Source: Flagellimonas profundi
GTDB taxonomy: Bacteria > Bacteroidota > Bacteroidia > Flavobacteriales > Flavobacteriaceae
NCBI RefSeq assembly: GCF_017313275.1
Contig: NZ_JAFLNM010000002.1
Span: forward strand, 792,455 to 856,454
Length of the DNA stretch: 64,000 bases
Direction of reading: 5' to 3'
In this document: positions 40,687 to 48,762 of the stretch, piece after piece
Numbering within the stretch: the first letter of the stretch is position 1
Layout of the letters: every line of letters starts with the position of its first letter
Notes under the pieces: model-generated
Seen by the model: the letters and a program-made list of their open reading frames with translations, nothing else
Databases searched by the model: none
Told to the model about the DNA's origin: nothing
Program-made: the position numbers and the translations under genes

Positions 40687-41649
40687 CTATTTTTTCTTTT
40701 TATTTTCCCAGATAAGGGCTGCAGCTCCACATATGGCAGCCGTTTTGCCATGCATGCTTGAGTGAAGAAGTTTCACCTTTCCTTTATAAACATCTAACAA
40801 GAATCGGTTAAAATATTTTTCCAAAGGAGTCATGATCCATTTACCGCTATTGGTCAATCCTCCCATTAAAATAAATGCCTCTGGCTGTGTAAAGGCAGTA
40901 AAGTTGGCCAATGCTTGAGCCATGATGCGGGCCGTATAATCGAAAGCTTTAAGGGCAATTTCATCCCCTTCTTCGGCAGCTTGGGTAATGTCCTCTCCAT
41001 GTAGGTCGTTATATGCAACATCCCTAAATCTACTATCTACCAAATACTTGCTCTGCATGTACAAGATTGTTCGTTTTAATCCAGTAGCGGATACGTATGC
41101 CTCCAAACCTCCTTTTACTCCAAGTCCCGTTAATCTGCCATCGCCAATGGTCATGTCCACATGGCCCAATTCACCTGCAAACCCATCAAACCCATCTATG
41201 AGTTGACCATTGGCTACAATTCCTGCCCCAAAACCGGTGCCCAAAGTGATTACGATAAAATCCGTCATATCCTTTGCTCCTCCAAACAACATTTCGCCCA
41301 AGGCCGCTGCACTGGCATCGTTCATAATACGTATGGGCATGTCCAAGCGTTGCTTTAAAAGTTTTACCAATGGCACACTTCCTTTCCAAGCCAAATTGCT
41401 GGCACTTTCAATGGTTCCATTTTTGCTGGAGGCATTTGGAGCACCAATACCGCAACCAATTACGTTGGCCCCTTCTCCAAATCGATCCAAAAGTTCGTCT
41501 ACAGTAGATTTTATTTTGTCCAGATAGTTGTCTAGGTTGGGATATTCCTTGGTCCTGAAAAATGTTTTTTCGTAGCATTCACCATGTTCGTCCACCAAAC
41601 CTATCTTGGTTTTGGTTCCTCCAATATCAACACCAATTACTAAATCCAT
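40687..41649 (-). CDS. ROK family sugar kinase-like protein lacking the zinc cysteines
   Basis: 320 residues. ATP-binding GVDIGGTKTKIGLV at the N-terminus, catalytic IMNDASAAALGEMLFGGAK, then GTGFGAGIVANGQLIDG and FAGELGHVDMTIGDG. The usual zinc site CxCGxxGCxE is here TGLGVKGGLE, so all three cysteines are replaced, while the glutamate and the GELGH histidine remain. ROK kinases phosphorylate glucose, N-acetylmannosamine or similar sugars. Activity without zinc is known for a few members, so it may still be a kinase; substrate unknown. It has no FNR-like site, unlike all its neighbours. Confidence 0.87.
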   Translation of the reverse strand: MDLVIGVDIGGTKTKIGLVDEHGECYEKTFFRTKEYPNLDNYLDKIKSTVDELLDRFGEGANVIGCGIGAPNASSKNGTIESASNLAWKGSVPLVKLLKQRLDMPIRIMNDASAAALGEMLFGGAKDMTDFIVITLGTGFGAGIVANGQLIDGFDGFAGELGHVDMTIGDGRLTGLGVKGGLEAYVSATGLKRTILYMQSKYLVDSRFRDVAYNDLHGEDITQAAEEGDEIALKAFDYTARIMAQALANFTAFTQPEAFILMGGLTNSGKWIMTPLEKYFNRFLLDVYKGKVKLLHSSMHGKTAAICGAAALIWENKKKK

Positions 41650-41770
41650 ATGTAAATTCGAATTGTTTTAAGGTTTTTTAAATATAACCAATATGATATC
41701 AAAAAAAATAACTTACCGTATTTTTATGGGGACGGAATTTTTGCTAATATCATGGAAAAGTTGGAAATAC

Positions 41771-41813
41771 TGACTTCTGTCATGTTTTAGGTGATGGGTC
41801 GATTCTACTTTTG
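41771..41813 (+). promoter_or_regulatory. FNR-like site and promoter of the uspA-slc13-pckA-pfkA operon
   Basis: Palindrome TGAC-TTCT-GTCA (41771-41782); perfect -7 box TACTTTTG (41806-41813), 36.5 nt from the centre. The first gene starts at 41843. Confidence 0.78.
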
Positions 41814-41842
41814 ATTGTGTATTGAAATAAATAAAAATAGGT

Positions 41843-42634
41843 ATGAGCAGTTTAAAAAAAATATTAGTTCCTTTTGATTTTTCGGAGGCATCCATAAATG
41901 CTTTGGAATATGTCGTCAACTTCGTTGGAACAGAACGTTCCATAGGTATTTTGGGCCTGTATGTGGGAAATATGGCCATTAGTGATGCGGACAGTAAAAA
42001 ATTGGAAAACGATTTTTCCAAGGTAATGCAGTCCTTTGGTGTTAGATTGAAGGTTGCACCAAAGTTTATGACGGATACAGGTGAAGTGATCGGCACCATT
42101 CTTTCGGCCCAAGAAAAAAGTAATGCCGACATCATCATGATGGGGACCATGGGCGATAAAATCACGGATGAAGCTATCACCAATACCTCGCAACTGGTTT
42201 TAAAGGCCAACTGTCCGGTAATCTCAATTCCTTATGGAACAAGTATTAAGGACCCTAAAAACATTGCCTTGGTGATGGGGGGCGAAAAAATTGATGACAA
42301 AGAAGTTTTGGAGACCCTTTTGGACATTGCCCGTACTTTTGACGCCCGTGTTCATGCCCTTACCATTTATAAGGATTCGATCTATGATGAAAAGGCAATC
42401 AAGGAATCCAACGAAAATCTGTTGGAATATTATTTGGAGCATTTTTATGAGGATCATTCCTTTAGCAAAAATGATGATGTGGAACAGGGCATATTGGATT
42501 ATATCGCAGAGAAAAACATTGACATGTTGACCATATTGCCACGAAACCATACGGAAAGGAGCGAGCCATCCGAAGGACGGTTGACCAAACTATTGACCTT
42601 GCACTCGGAGATTCCGGTGCTGGCCCTGGACTAA
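41843..42634 (+). CDS. Universal stress protein, tandem UspA domains
   Basis: 263 residues, two Usp domains. The first begins MSSLKKILVPFDFSEASINAL and has IMMGTMGDKITDEAITNTSQLVLK; its glycine nucleotide motif is weakened. The second half (about 140-263) is divergent, with LTILPRNHTERSEPSEGRLTKLL. First gene of an operon with an SLC13 transporter, pckA and a phosphofructokinase. Third Usp gene of the island. Confidence 0.9.
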   Translation: MSSLKKILVPFDFSEASINALEYVVNFVGTERSIGILGLYVGNMAISDADSKKLENDFSKVMQSFGVRLKVAPKFMTDTGEVIGTILSAQEKSNADIIMMGTMGDKITDEAITNTSQLVLKANCPVISIPYGTSIKDPKNIALVMGGEKIDDKEVLETLLDIARTFDARVHALTIYKDSIYDEKAIKESNENLLEYYLEHFYEDHSFSKNDDVEQGILDYIAEKNIDMLTILPRNHTERSEPSEGRLTKLLTLHSEIPVLALD

Positions 42635-42656
42635 ACTCAAACCTTTATTTCTTAGC

Positions 42657-44492
42657 ATGCTGCCACTGCTGATTATCTTAGGGGTTACCATTTTTCTATT
42701 TGTATGGGGTAAATTCCCTCCAGATGTAGTGGCTCTCATGGCCATGCTCTCACTTTTCCTGACAGGAATTTTGAACATAAGTGAGACCTTGGCAGGGTTT
42801 AGCAATCCAACTGTAATTATGATTGCGGCCCTATTTATCATTGGGGAAGGGCTGTCCAGAACTGGTTGGACAGCTATGGCAGGTCAGTTTTTCGTGAAAT
42901 GGGCCAGAAGGAACATTTCCCGCTTATTGGTCATTGTTACCTTGGGTTCCAGTTTGCTTTCCGGTTTTGTAAGCAATACAGGAACGGTCGCGGCATTGCT
43001 TCCGGTTACCGTAACTGCGGCTTGGAATGCAGGAACACTGCCATCAAAATTATTGATTCCCGTGGCCTTTGGTTCCAATACGGGCGGACTGCTCACCTTA
43101 ACAGGTACACCACCTAACATTATTGTGAGCAATGCTTTGTCCGAGAGTGGATTTACGGGTTTTTCGTTCTTTGAATTTGGATTGATAGGAGTGCCGCTCC
43201 TTATTATTTCCGTCCTCTATTTTAGGTATCTGGGTTACAAATTGCTTCCCGACCACAGGACAAATAACAAGCCTATGGCCATAGATCAGGAAATGCACAA
43301 ATGGATAGAAAACTACAGTATAGGTGATAATCTTTACCGATTACGTATCCGGTCCATGTCACAATTGATAAATACCACTATAGGGGAATGGAATTTTGAG
43401 GGTGAGCACAAGGTCTCGGTAATGCGACTAAAACGCAGACACCCCAATAAACTGCACCGGATACCACAGTTTGTGGAAATGCCCGGTTTGGATACCGAAA
43501 TGCGTTATCACGACATCATTACTGTAAAAGGTGGACCAGAAGATGTGGATAAACTTGTTTTAAAGTTCCATTTGGGTGTAATACCACTTAAGCCTGAAAA
43601 GGATATGCTCAAAAAAGAACTGATCAACCAAGAGGTGGGGATGGCAGAAATGATCATTACACCAAAATCTGTTTTTGTGGGCAAGAGCATTAATTTGGGT
43701 CACTACCTTCGTAAGACCGAGGTGCAACTTTTGGCCGTATCACGGGACAATGCCCCCTTAACGGGTAAAATAAAAATCAAAGCGGGAGATGCCTTTGTGA
43801 TTCGTGGCCAATGGGAAAATATTATAGCGCTGAAATCGATGCACGAAAACCTGGTGATATCCGGAAGTCCTGAAGCGTTGTCCAAAAATGTGGATCAACT
43901 GACTACAAGGAGTTATATTGCTTTAGGGACCTTGGTATTGATGATTCTGCTTTTGGTCCTCAATATTTTGCCCGGAGCCATAGCAGCACTGGTATGTGCT
44001 GGAATTATGATGTTAACGGGCTGTGTTCCCATATCAAAAGCATATAAAGGCATTAGTTGGACGAGTGTGGTGATGATCGCGGCCATGATCCCTATGGGAT
44101 TGGCATTGCAAAAAACAGGTGTGGCACAATTGGCGGCCAATAGTCTGGTGGATACCTTGGGAAGTATACATCCCGTAGCCTTATTGGCAGGTATTTTCTT
44201 GTTGACGGCAGCTTTTAGTCAAACCATAAACAATTCGGCAACTGCAGTTTTAATGGCGCCGATCGCTATAATGGCATCCACGACCTTGGGGGTTTCGCCA
44301 GAACCCTTTATGATTGCCGTAGCGGTAAGTGCCTCGACTGCATTTTTAACCCCTGTGGGAACAACCACCAATGCCATGGTAATGGCAGCGGGCGGATATA
44401 AATTTATTGATTATGTAAAAGTAGGGGGGCCTTTGCTCCTGCTTTTCTTTATAGCAACATTAGTATTGGTTCCATGGATATGGAGCTTCTAA
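42657..44492 (+). CDS. SLC13/DASS family transporter with TrkA_C (RCK-C) domains
   Basis: 611 residues. Membrane helices in two blocks (about 1-195 and 415-611) with the hallmark repeats SNTGTVAALLPV, PVAFGSNTGGLLTLTGTPPNIIVSN and the equivalents NNSATAVLMAPIA and SASTAFLTPVGTTTNAMVMAAG. The cytoplasmic middle (about 215-400) holds two TrkA_C-like domains (NTTIGEWNFEGEHKVSVMRLKR; KSINLGHYLRKTEVQLLAVSRD). This layout is found in sodium-coupled sulfate or dicarboxylate carriers (SLC13/CitT type). Linkage to pckA favours C4-dicarboxylates, but sulfate cannot be excluded. Confidence 0.9.
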   Translation: MLPLLIILGVTIFLFVWGKFPPDVVALMAMLSLFLTGILNISETLAGFSNPTVIMIAALFIIGEGLSRTGWTAMAGQFFVKWARRNISRLLVIVTLGSSLLSGFVSNTGTVAALLPVTVTAAWNAGTLPSKLLIPVAFGSNTGGLLTLTGTPPNIIVSNALSESGFTGFSFFEFGLIGVPLLIISVLYFRYLGYKLLPDHRTNNKPMAIDQEMHKWIENYSIGDNLYRLRIRSMSQLINTTIGEWNFEGEHKVSVMRLKRRHPNKLHRIPQFVEMPGLDTEMRYHDIITVKGGPEDVDKLVLKFHLGVIPLKPEKDMLKKELINQEVGMAEMIITPKSVFVGKSINLGHYLRKTEVQLLAVSRDNAPLTGKIKIKAGDAFVIRGQWENIIALKSMHENLVISGSPEALSKNVDQLTTRSYIALGTLVLMILLLVLNILPGAIAALVCAGIMMLTGCVPISKAYKGISWTSVVMIAAMIPMGLALQKTGVAQLAANSLVDTLGSIHPVALLAGIFLLTAAFSQTINNSATAVLMAPIAIMASTTLGVSPEPFMIAVAVSASTAFLTPVGTTTNAMVMAAGGYKFIDYVKVGGPLLLLFFIATLVLVPWIWSF

Positions 44493-44509
44493 CCATTAAA
44501 ACCACAATT

Positions 44510-46126
44510 ATGAGTACAACCAAAGACCTTAGTAAGTATGGATTGAAAAATGTCCGGGCGCAATGGAATCTTGATGCTGAAACGCTACAAAAACTTACCC
44601 TTGAAAAGGGCATGGGAGTAGAAACCGAAAATGGCACCCTTTGCGTGAACACGGGAAAGTTTACCGGAAGATCGCCCAAAGATCGGTTTTTGGTAAAAGA
44701 TGATTACACAAAGGACAAAATTTGGTGGGGCAGGATCAATAAACCTGTATCTCCCGAAAACTTTGATAAGCTATACAATGAGATAACCAATTACCTCGAT
44801 GGCAAAGAAGTTTTTGTAAGGGATGCCTATGTGTGCGCAGACCCAAAATACAGAATGAATGTTAGAACCATCACCGAATACCCCTGGTCCAACTACTTCA
44901 TCAAAAATATGTTCCTGCGTTTGGATGAGGCGGAACTTGAGGATTTTGAAGAAGAGTGGTTAGTGCTTTGTGCCCCTGGTTATGAAGCCCAAAACCCATC
45001 TGAATATGGTATATTGAGCGGAAACTTCTCTATACTTAATTTTACCAAAAAAATTGCCTTGGTAGGCGGTTCTGCCTATACCGGGGAAATGAAAAAAGGT
45101 ATTTTCTCCGCACTAAACCTTATCCTGCCCACCGAAAAAGAGGTACTCCCAATGCACTGCTCCGCCAATGTTGGTGAAGCTGGGGACACCGCAATTTTCT
45201 TTGGATTGTCCGGAACTGGTAAAACCACCTTGTCCGCAGACCCGGAGCGTAAACTTATCGGGGACGATGAGCATGGTTGGACCAAAGAGGACACCATCTT
45301 TAACTTTGAAGGTGGGTGCTATGCCAAGGTAATCGATCTTACCGAGGAAAAGGAGCCTGATATTTACAGGGCCATCAGACCTGGAGCGCTATTGGAAAAT
45401 GTGGTGTTCAAAGAAGGGACAAAGGAAGTGGATTTCTTCGATAGTTCCATCACACAGAACACACGGGTAAGTTATCCTATCTATCATATCGATAACATAC
45501 AAGAGCCATCCTATGCATCCAACCCTAAAAATATCTTTTTCTTAACTTGTGATGCATTTGGTGTATTACCGCCGGTATCTAAATTGACCCCAGGTCAAGC
45601 AGCTTACCACTTTATTTCGGGCTATACCGCTAAGGTTGCAGGAACGGAGGCAGGTATTACGGAGCCCGTGCCATCATTCTCAGCTTGTTTTGGAGAGCCT
45701 TTTATGCCATTGCACCCTGCAGTTTATGCTGAAATGCTAAGCGAAAAAATGAAAGCCTCCGGAGTTAATGTATGGCTGATCAACACCGGATGGAGTGGAG
45801 GACCTTACGGAGTAGGGTCTAGAATTAAACTGAAATATACGAGAGCAATGATTTCTGCCATTCTCGAAGGTAAATTGGACGATGTGGATTTTGATACGCA
45901 CCCCATTTTTGGATTACATATGCCAAAATATTGCCCGGGCGTTCCCACAGAAATGTTGGACCCAATGAACACTTGGTTGCAAAAAGGAGCTTATGTAAGC
46001 AAAGCGATACAACTGGCGCACTCGTTCCATATCAACTTCGATAAGTTTGCAAGCCAAGCTTCGGAGGAAATTATGAATGGTGGTCCGCTCATTGATTCGC
46101 ACCATAGTTTAACGGAACATCTTTAA
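44510..46126 (+). CDS. pckA: ATP-dependent phosphoenolpyruvate carboxykinase
   Basis: 538 residues from ATG 44510 (MSTTKDLSKYGL); an in-frame ATG at 44474 overlapping the transporter gene is less likely, since E. coli PckA is 540 residues. Motifs: NTGKFTGRSPKDRF (substrate binding), Walker A FGLSGTGKTTLS, kinase-2 LIGDDEHGW, EGGCYAKVIDL and the carboxykinase ITQNTRVSYP. It interconverts oxaloacetate + ATP and PEP + CO2 + ADP, either in gluconeogenesis or, under low oxygen, for fixing CO2 toward succinate. It is flanked by a transporter and a phosphofructokinase within one operon. Confidence 0.97.
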   Translation: MSTTKDLSKYGLKNVRAQWNLDAETLQKLTLEKGMGVETENGTLCVNTGKFTGRSPKDRFLVKDDYTKDKIWWGRINKPVSPENFDKLYNEITNYLDGKEVFVRDAYVCADPKYRMNVRTITEYPWSNYFIKNMFLRLDEAELEDFEEEWLVLCAPGYEAQNPSEYGILSGNFSILNFTKKIALVGGSAYTGEMKKGIFSALNLILPTEKEVLPMHCSANVGEAGDTAIFFGLSGTGKTTLSADPERKLIGDDEHGWTKEDTIFNFEGGCYAKVIDLTEEKEPDIYRAIRPGALLENVVFKEGTKEVDFFDSSITQNTRVSYPIYHIDNIQEPSYASNPKNIFFLTCDAFGVLPPVSKLTPGQAAYHFISGYTAKVAGTEAGITEPVPSFSACFGEPFMPLHPAVYAEMLSEKMKASGVNVWLINTGWSGGPYGVGSRIKLKYTRAMISAILEGKLDDVDFDTHPIFGLHMPKYCPGVPTEMLDPMNTWLQKGAYVSKAIQLAHSFHINFDKFASQASEEIMNGGPLIDSHHSLTEHL

Positions 46127-46138
46127 GACTTATATAAA

Positions 46139-47458
46139 GTGAATAGCACAAATAGATTTCATATAGAAAGCTTAGGGGCGCCTAAATTCAAGTCGCCCCT
46201 TGAGCTAAGTACGCTAAAGGGGGACCATATATTCGATTTTATCAGAGAATCGGATAAGCTGGTCTTTGACCTTTCCATGGAACATTACCAACAATGTTTA
46301 AAAAATGGGGAAGAGCCGCTTTGTTTGGAAAAGGCGGGCCCGCGGCAAAATCTTTTTTTTGATTCGGAGAAGGCTACGGCGGCCATTGTTACATGTGGAG
46401 GTTTATGTCCTGGTATCAATAATGTGATACGGGGTTTGGTGATGGCACTATATTATTTCTATGGGGTTAAAAAAATTATAGGAGTACCGTATGGTTATGA
46501 AGGCCTTAATCCGGAAAAAGGACATGAGTTGGTACCATTGACACCGGAAAAAGTAAAGGATATCCATCAATTTGGAGGTACATACTTGGGCTCGTCCAGA
46601 GGGGCGCAGGATGTTTCCGTTATGGTGGATACCCTGGAAAAAAACAAGGTGGATATGCTGTTTGCTATTGGAGGTGATGGAACCTTAAAAGGCGTAAACG
46701 CCTTAGGTGAAGAAATCTCCAGGAGAAACGCTAAAATCAGCGTGGTAGGCATACCAAAGACCATTGATAACGATATCGACCTGATCGATGAATCCTTTGG
46801 TTTTGAAACTGCTTTTGATGTGGCAAGTCCTATTTTGCGAGATGCCCATAATGAAGCAACAGGAGCTTATAATGGAATCTCCATTATTAAATTAATGGGA
46901 AGGGATAGTGGTTTTATCGCTGCTTCTGCCGCTTTAGCTATGCCCGTGGTGAATTTTGTGCTGATCCCCGAAATGGATTTTGCCCTGGAAGGAGAAAAAG
47001 GGTTTTTGAAAGTATTGGAACAGCGTCTACACGAAAAAAAACATGCGGTAATCGTAGTTGCCGAAGGAGCGGGACAAAAACTCTTTAAGGACAGAAAGAT
47101 TGTTAAAGACGCATCTGGGAACATTCAGCACGAGGATATTGGAGTTTTACTAAAGGAAAAAATCGTGGAATACTTCGAGGGTAAAAGCCCTGTGACCATA
47201 AAATATATCGACCCCAGTTACATTGTTCGGTGTGCTCCGGCAAACTCCAGCGATAGCGTATTCTGCAGTCGGTTGGCCTACCAGGCAGTACATGGTGCCA
47301 TGGCAGGTAAAACCAAATTTGTGGCCAGTAGGGTCAACAACCGATATGTGTATGTCCCCATTTCCGAAGTCACCAAAAAAAGAAAAAAAATAGACATTGA
47401 AGGAGAGTTTTGGTTCTCGGTACTACAAAGTACGGGGCAACCTTTTTCTTTGGGATAG
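46139..47458 (+). CDS. pfkA: 6-phosphofructokinase (PfkA superfamily)
   Basis: 439 residues from GTG 46139, 12 bp after pckA. CGGLCPGINNVIRGLVMALYY, the phosphate-binding AIGGDGTLKGVNAL, catalytic GIPKTIDNDIDLIDESFGFETA, MGRDSGFIAASAALA, and AEGAGQ. GGDG predicts ATP as donor, since PPi enzymes have GGDD here; PKTIDND, with Lys, resembles PPi-type and plant-type enzymes. The mixture is found in the longer ATP-dependent subgroup. It phosphorylates fructose 6-phosphate to the 1,6-bisphosphate. Its sharing of an operon with pckA is a notable metabolic pairing. Confidence 0.93.
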   Translation: MNSTNRFHIESLGAPKFKSPLELSTLKGDHIFDFIRESDKLVFDLSMEHYQQCLKNGEEPLCLEKAGPRQNLFFDSEKATAAIVTCGGLCPGINNVIRGLVMALYYFYGVKKIIGVPYGYEGLNPEKGHELVPLTPEKVKDIHQFGGTYLGSSRGAQDVSVMVDTLEKNKVDMLFAIGGDGTLKGVNALGEEISRRNAKISVVGIPKTIDNDIDLIDESFGFETAFDVASPILRDAHNEATGAYNGISIIKLMGRDSGFIAASAALAMPVVNFVLIPEMDFALEGEKGFLKVLEQRLHEKKHAVIVVAEGAGQKLFKDRKIVKDASGNIQHEDIGVLLKEKIVEYFEGKSPVTIKYIDPSYIVRCAPANSSDSVFCSRLAYQAVHGAMAGKTKFVASRVNNRYVYVPISEVTKKRKKIDIEGEFWFSVLQSTGQPFSLG

Positions 47459-47475
47459 ATGGAAGAAATTTAAAC

Positions 47476-47518
47476 TGACAATTGTCATTAAATCTTTTCT
47501 TTAGTAGTTATAGATTTG
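47476..47518 (+). promoter_or_regulatory. FNR-like site and promoter of hpf
   Basis: Palindrome TGAC-AATT-GTCA (47476-47487) with a perfect -7 box TAGATTTG (47511-47518) 36.5 nt from the centre. The hpf ATG is at 47540. Confidence 0.78.
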
Positions 47519-47539
47519 AATGTAATCAAAACAATAATC

Positions 47540-47839
47540 ATGGAAGTACATGTTCAATATCAAAAAATGATGACCAGTGAATCATTGACCCAATTGTTAA
47601 TGAAAAAACTGGAGGGTTTAGAAAACAAATACAGTTGGTTGATCAAAGCCAACGTACTTTTTAAAGAAGAGAACGACAGTTCTGGAGAAGGCAAAATTTG
47701 CGAAATAGAACTGAGTGCCCCGGGTCCTAGGATTTTTGCAAAGTCCAATACGGATGATTTTGAAAAATCCATGGCAAATACCATTGAAGATTTAAAAAGA
47801 CAGTTAGAAAAAAGGCAAGCTACATTTGCTACTCACTAA
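47540..47839 (+). CDS. hpf: Ribosome hibernation promoting factor family (HPF/RaiA)
   Basis: 99 residues from ATG 47540 (MEVHVQYQKMMTSESLTQLL); a TTG at 47516 lies in the -7 box and is rejected. Beta-alpha-beta-beta-beta-alpha fold: first strand VHVQYQK, helix MKKLEGLENKYSW, strands KANVLFKEE, KICEIELSAPG and RIFAKSNTDDFEKSM, and helix IEDLKRQLEKRQ. Short HPF binds the decoding centre of idle ribosomes and stores them as inactive particles. Expression from an FNR-like promoter would tie ribosome storage to oxygen limitation. Confidence 0.9.
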   Translation: MEVHVQYQKMMTSESLTQLLMKKLEGLENKYSWLIKANVLFKEENDSSGEGKICEIELSAPGPRIFAKSNTDDFEKSMANTIEDLKRQLEKRQATFATH

Positions 47840-47884
47840 ATAAAAACAAATCCATTCTGCGCATCAATCGTTAAAACTATAATC

Positions 47885-48511
47885 ATGAAATCAAAATTAA
47901 TTGCTTTAAGTCTGCTCTTACTGATGGGGTGTTCCTCCACTAGGTTGGTTAGTACCTGGAAGAACCCGGATATCGTTCTTTTTGATGCTTACCAAGTGCT
48001 AGTTGTGGGTATGATACAAGATGACAATGCCCGGATGGAGTTCGAGACCGGTTTTGCCGATGCTTTAAAGCAACAAGGTATTGATGCGGTGCGCAGTATG
48101 GATGTTTTTGATGTAGAATTTACTTCAGGCAAAAGGTCCGAGAAGGAATTGGAGGAAGTGGAGCAACAACTTTTGGATAAAGGCTTTGATGCTATTTTGT
48201 TCACTAAAGTTGTGGGTACAGAGAACAGAAGAACATTTAGGGAGCATATCAACGATGTGGATAGAATGTTGATGCGCTTTACTACGGATTATATGGAGCA
48301 TCAAGAGATTTACTTCGACCCCGAATATTACGACACCTTCAATATTTACCATGCAGAAACCTCCCTATACTGCATATGTGTTGGAAAGGAAATTGAATTG
48401 ATTTGGAGGGGGGAAGTGGACGTAACAGAGCCTGCCAATGTAAACAAAGCTATAGACTCCTACATAAAGTTGGTGACAAAGTCAATGGGAGAGCAAGAGA
48501 TTATTTTTTAG
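47885..48511 (+). CDS. DUF4136-like lipoprotein
   Basis: 208 residues. Lipoprotein signal LIALSLLLLMGCSSTRLVSTWKNPD with Cys at about 16; the STWKNP motif after the lipobox is typical of small outer-membrane lipoproteins related to DUF4136. The central part (VLVVGMIQDDNARMEFETGFADALKQQGIDAV) and the helix KRSEKELEEVEQQLLDKGFDAILFTKVVG look like an alpha/beta domain. It is 45 bp downstream of hpf and probably shares its promoter. No function known. Confidence 0.8.
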   Translation: MKSKLIALSLLLLMGCSSTRLVSTWKNPDIVLFDAYQVLVVGMIQDDNARMEFETGFADALKQQGIDAVRSMDVFDVEFTSGKRSEKELEEVEQQLLDKGFDAILFTKVVGTENRRTFREHINDVDRMLMRFTTDYMEHQEIYFDPEYYDTFNIYHAETSLYCICVGKEIELIWRGEVDVTEPANVNKAIDSYIKLVTKSMGEQEIIF

Positions 48512-48657
48512 GAAGAAAGCCCTATGGCTTCCAATACCCCTAAAAGGTCCAAAGCAATTAAAACAGGAATTGCTATCAGTATTACGATCAATACAAAAAC
48601 CATGATTCGCAAAAAGCCGACCATGAGCTTGTTTCCAAAACTAATTTCATCCGCCAT
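48508..48657 (-). CDS. Small single-pass membrane protein (49 residues)
   Basis: Reverse-strand frame from ATG 48657 to TAA 48508-48510. It opens MADEISFGNKLMVGF, has a strong hydrophobic helix (about residues 13-40, MVFVLIVILIAIPVLIALDLLG) and ends EAIGLSS. The composition is plausible for a real small membrane protein, and its stop overlaps that of the convergent DUF4136 gene by 4 bp, the same geometry as two other convergent pairs in this window. No family recognised; it could be non-coding. Confidence 0.5.
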   Translation of the reverse strand: MADEISFGNKLMVGFLRIMVFVLIVILIAIPVLIALDLLGVLEAIGLSS

Positions 48658-48762
48658 AATAGTGTAATTTCCTTCAATTTACGGAATTATTTGCGCATTA
48701 CCTTTACATGGAAACCCAATATTCGATTAACGGATGTATTTATACCGTGTGCTGTGAACCAA

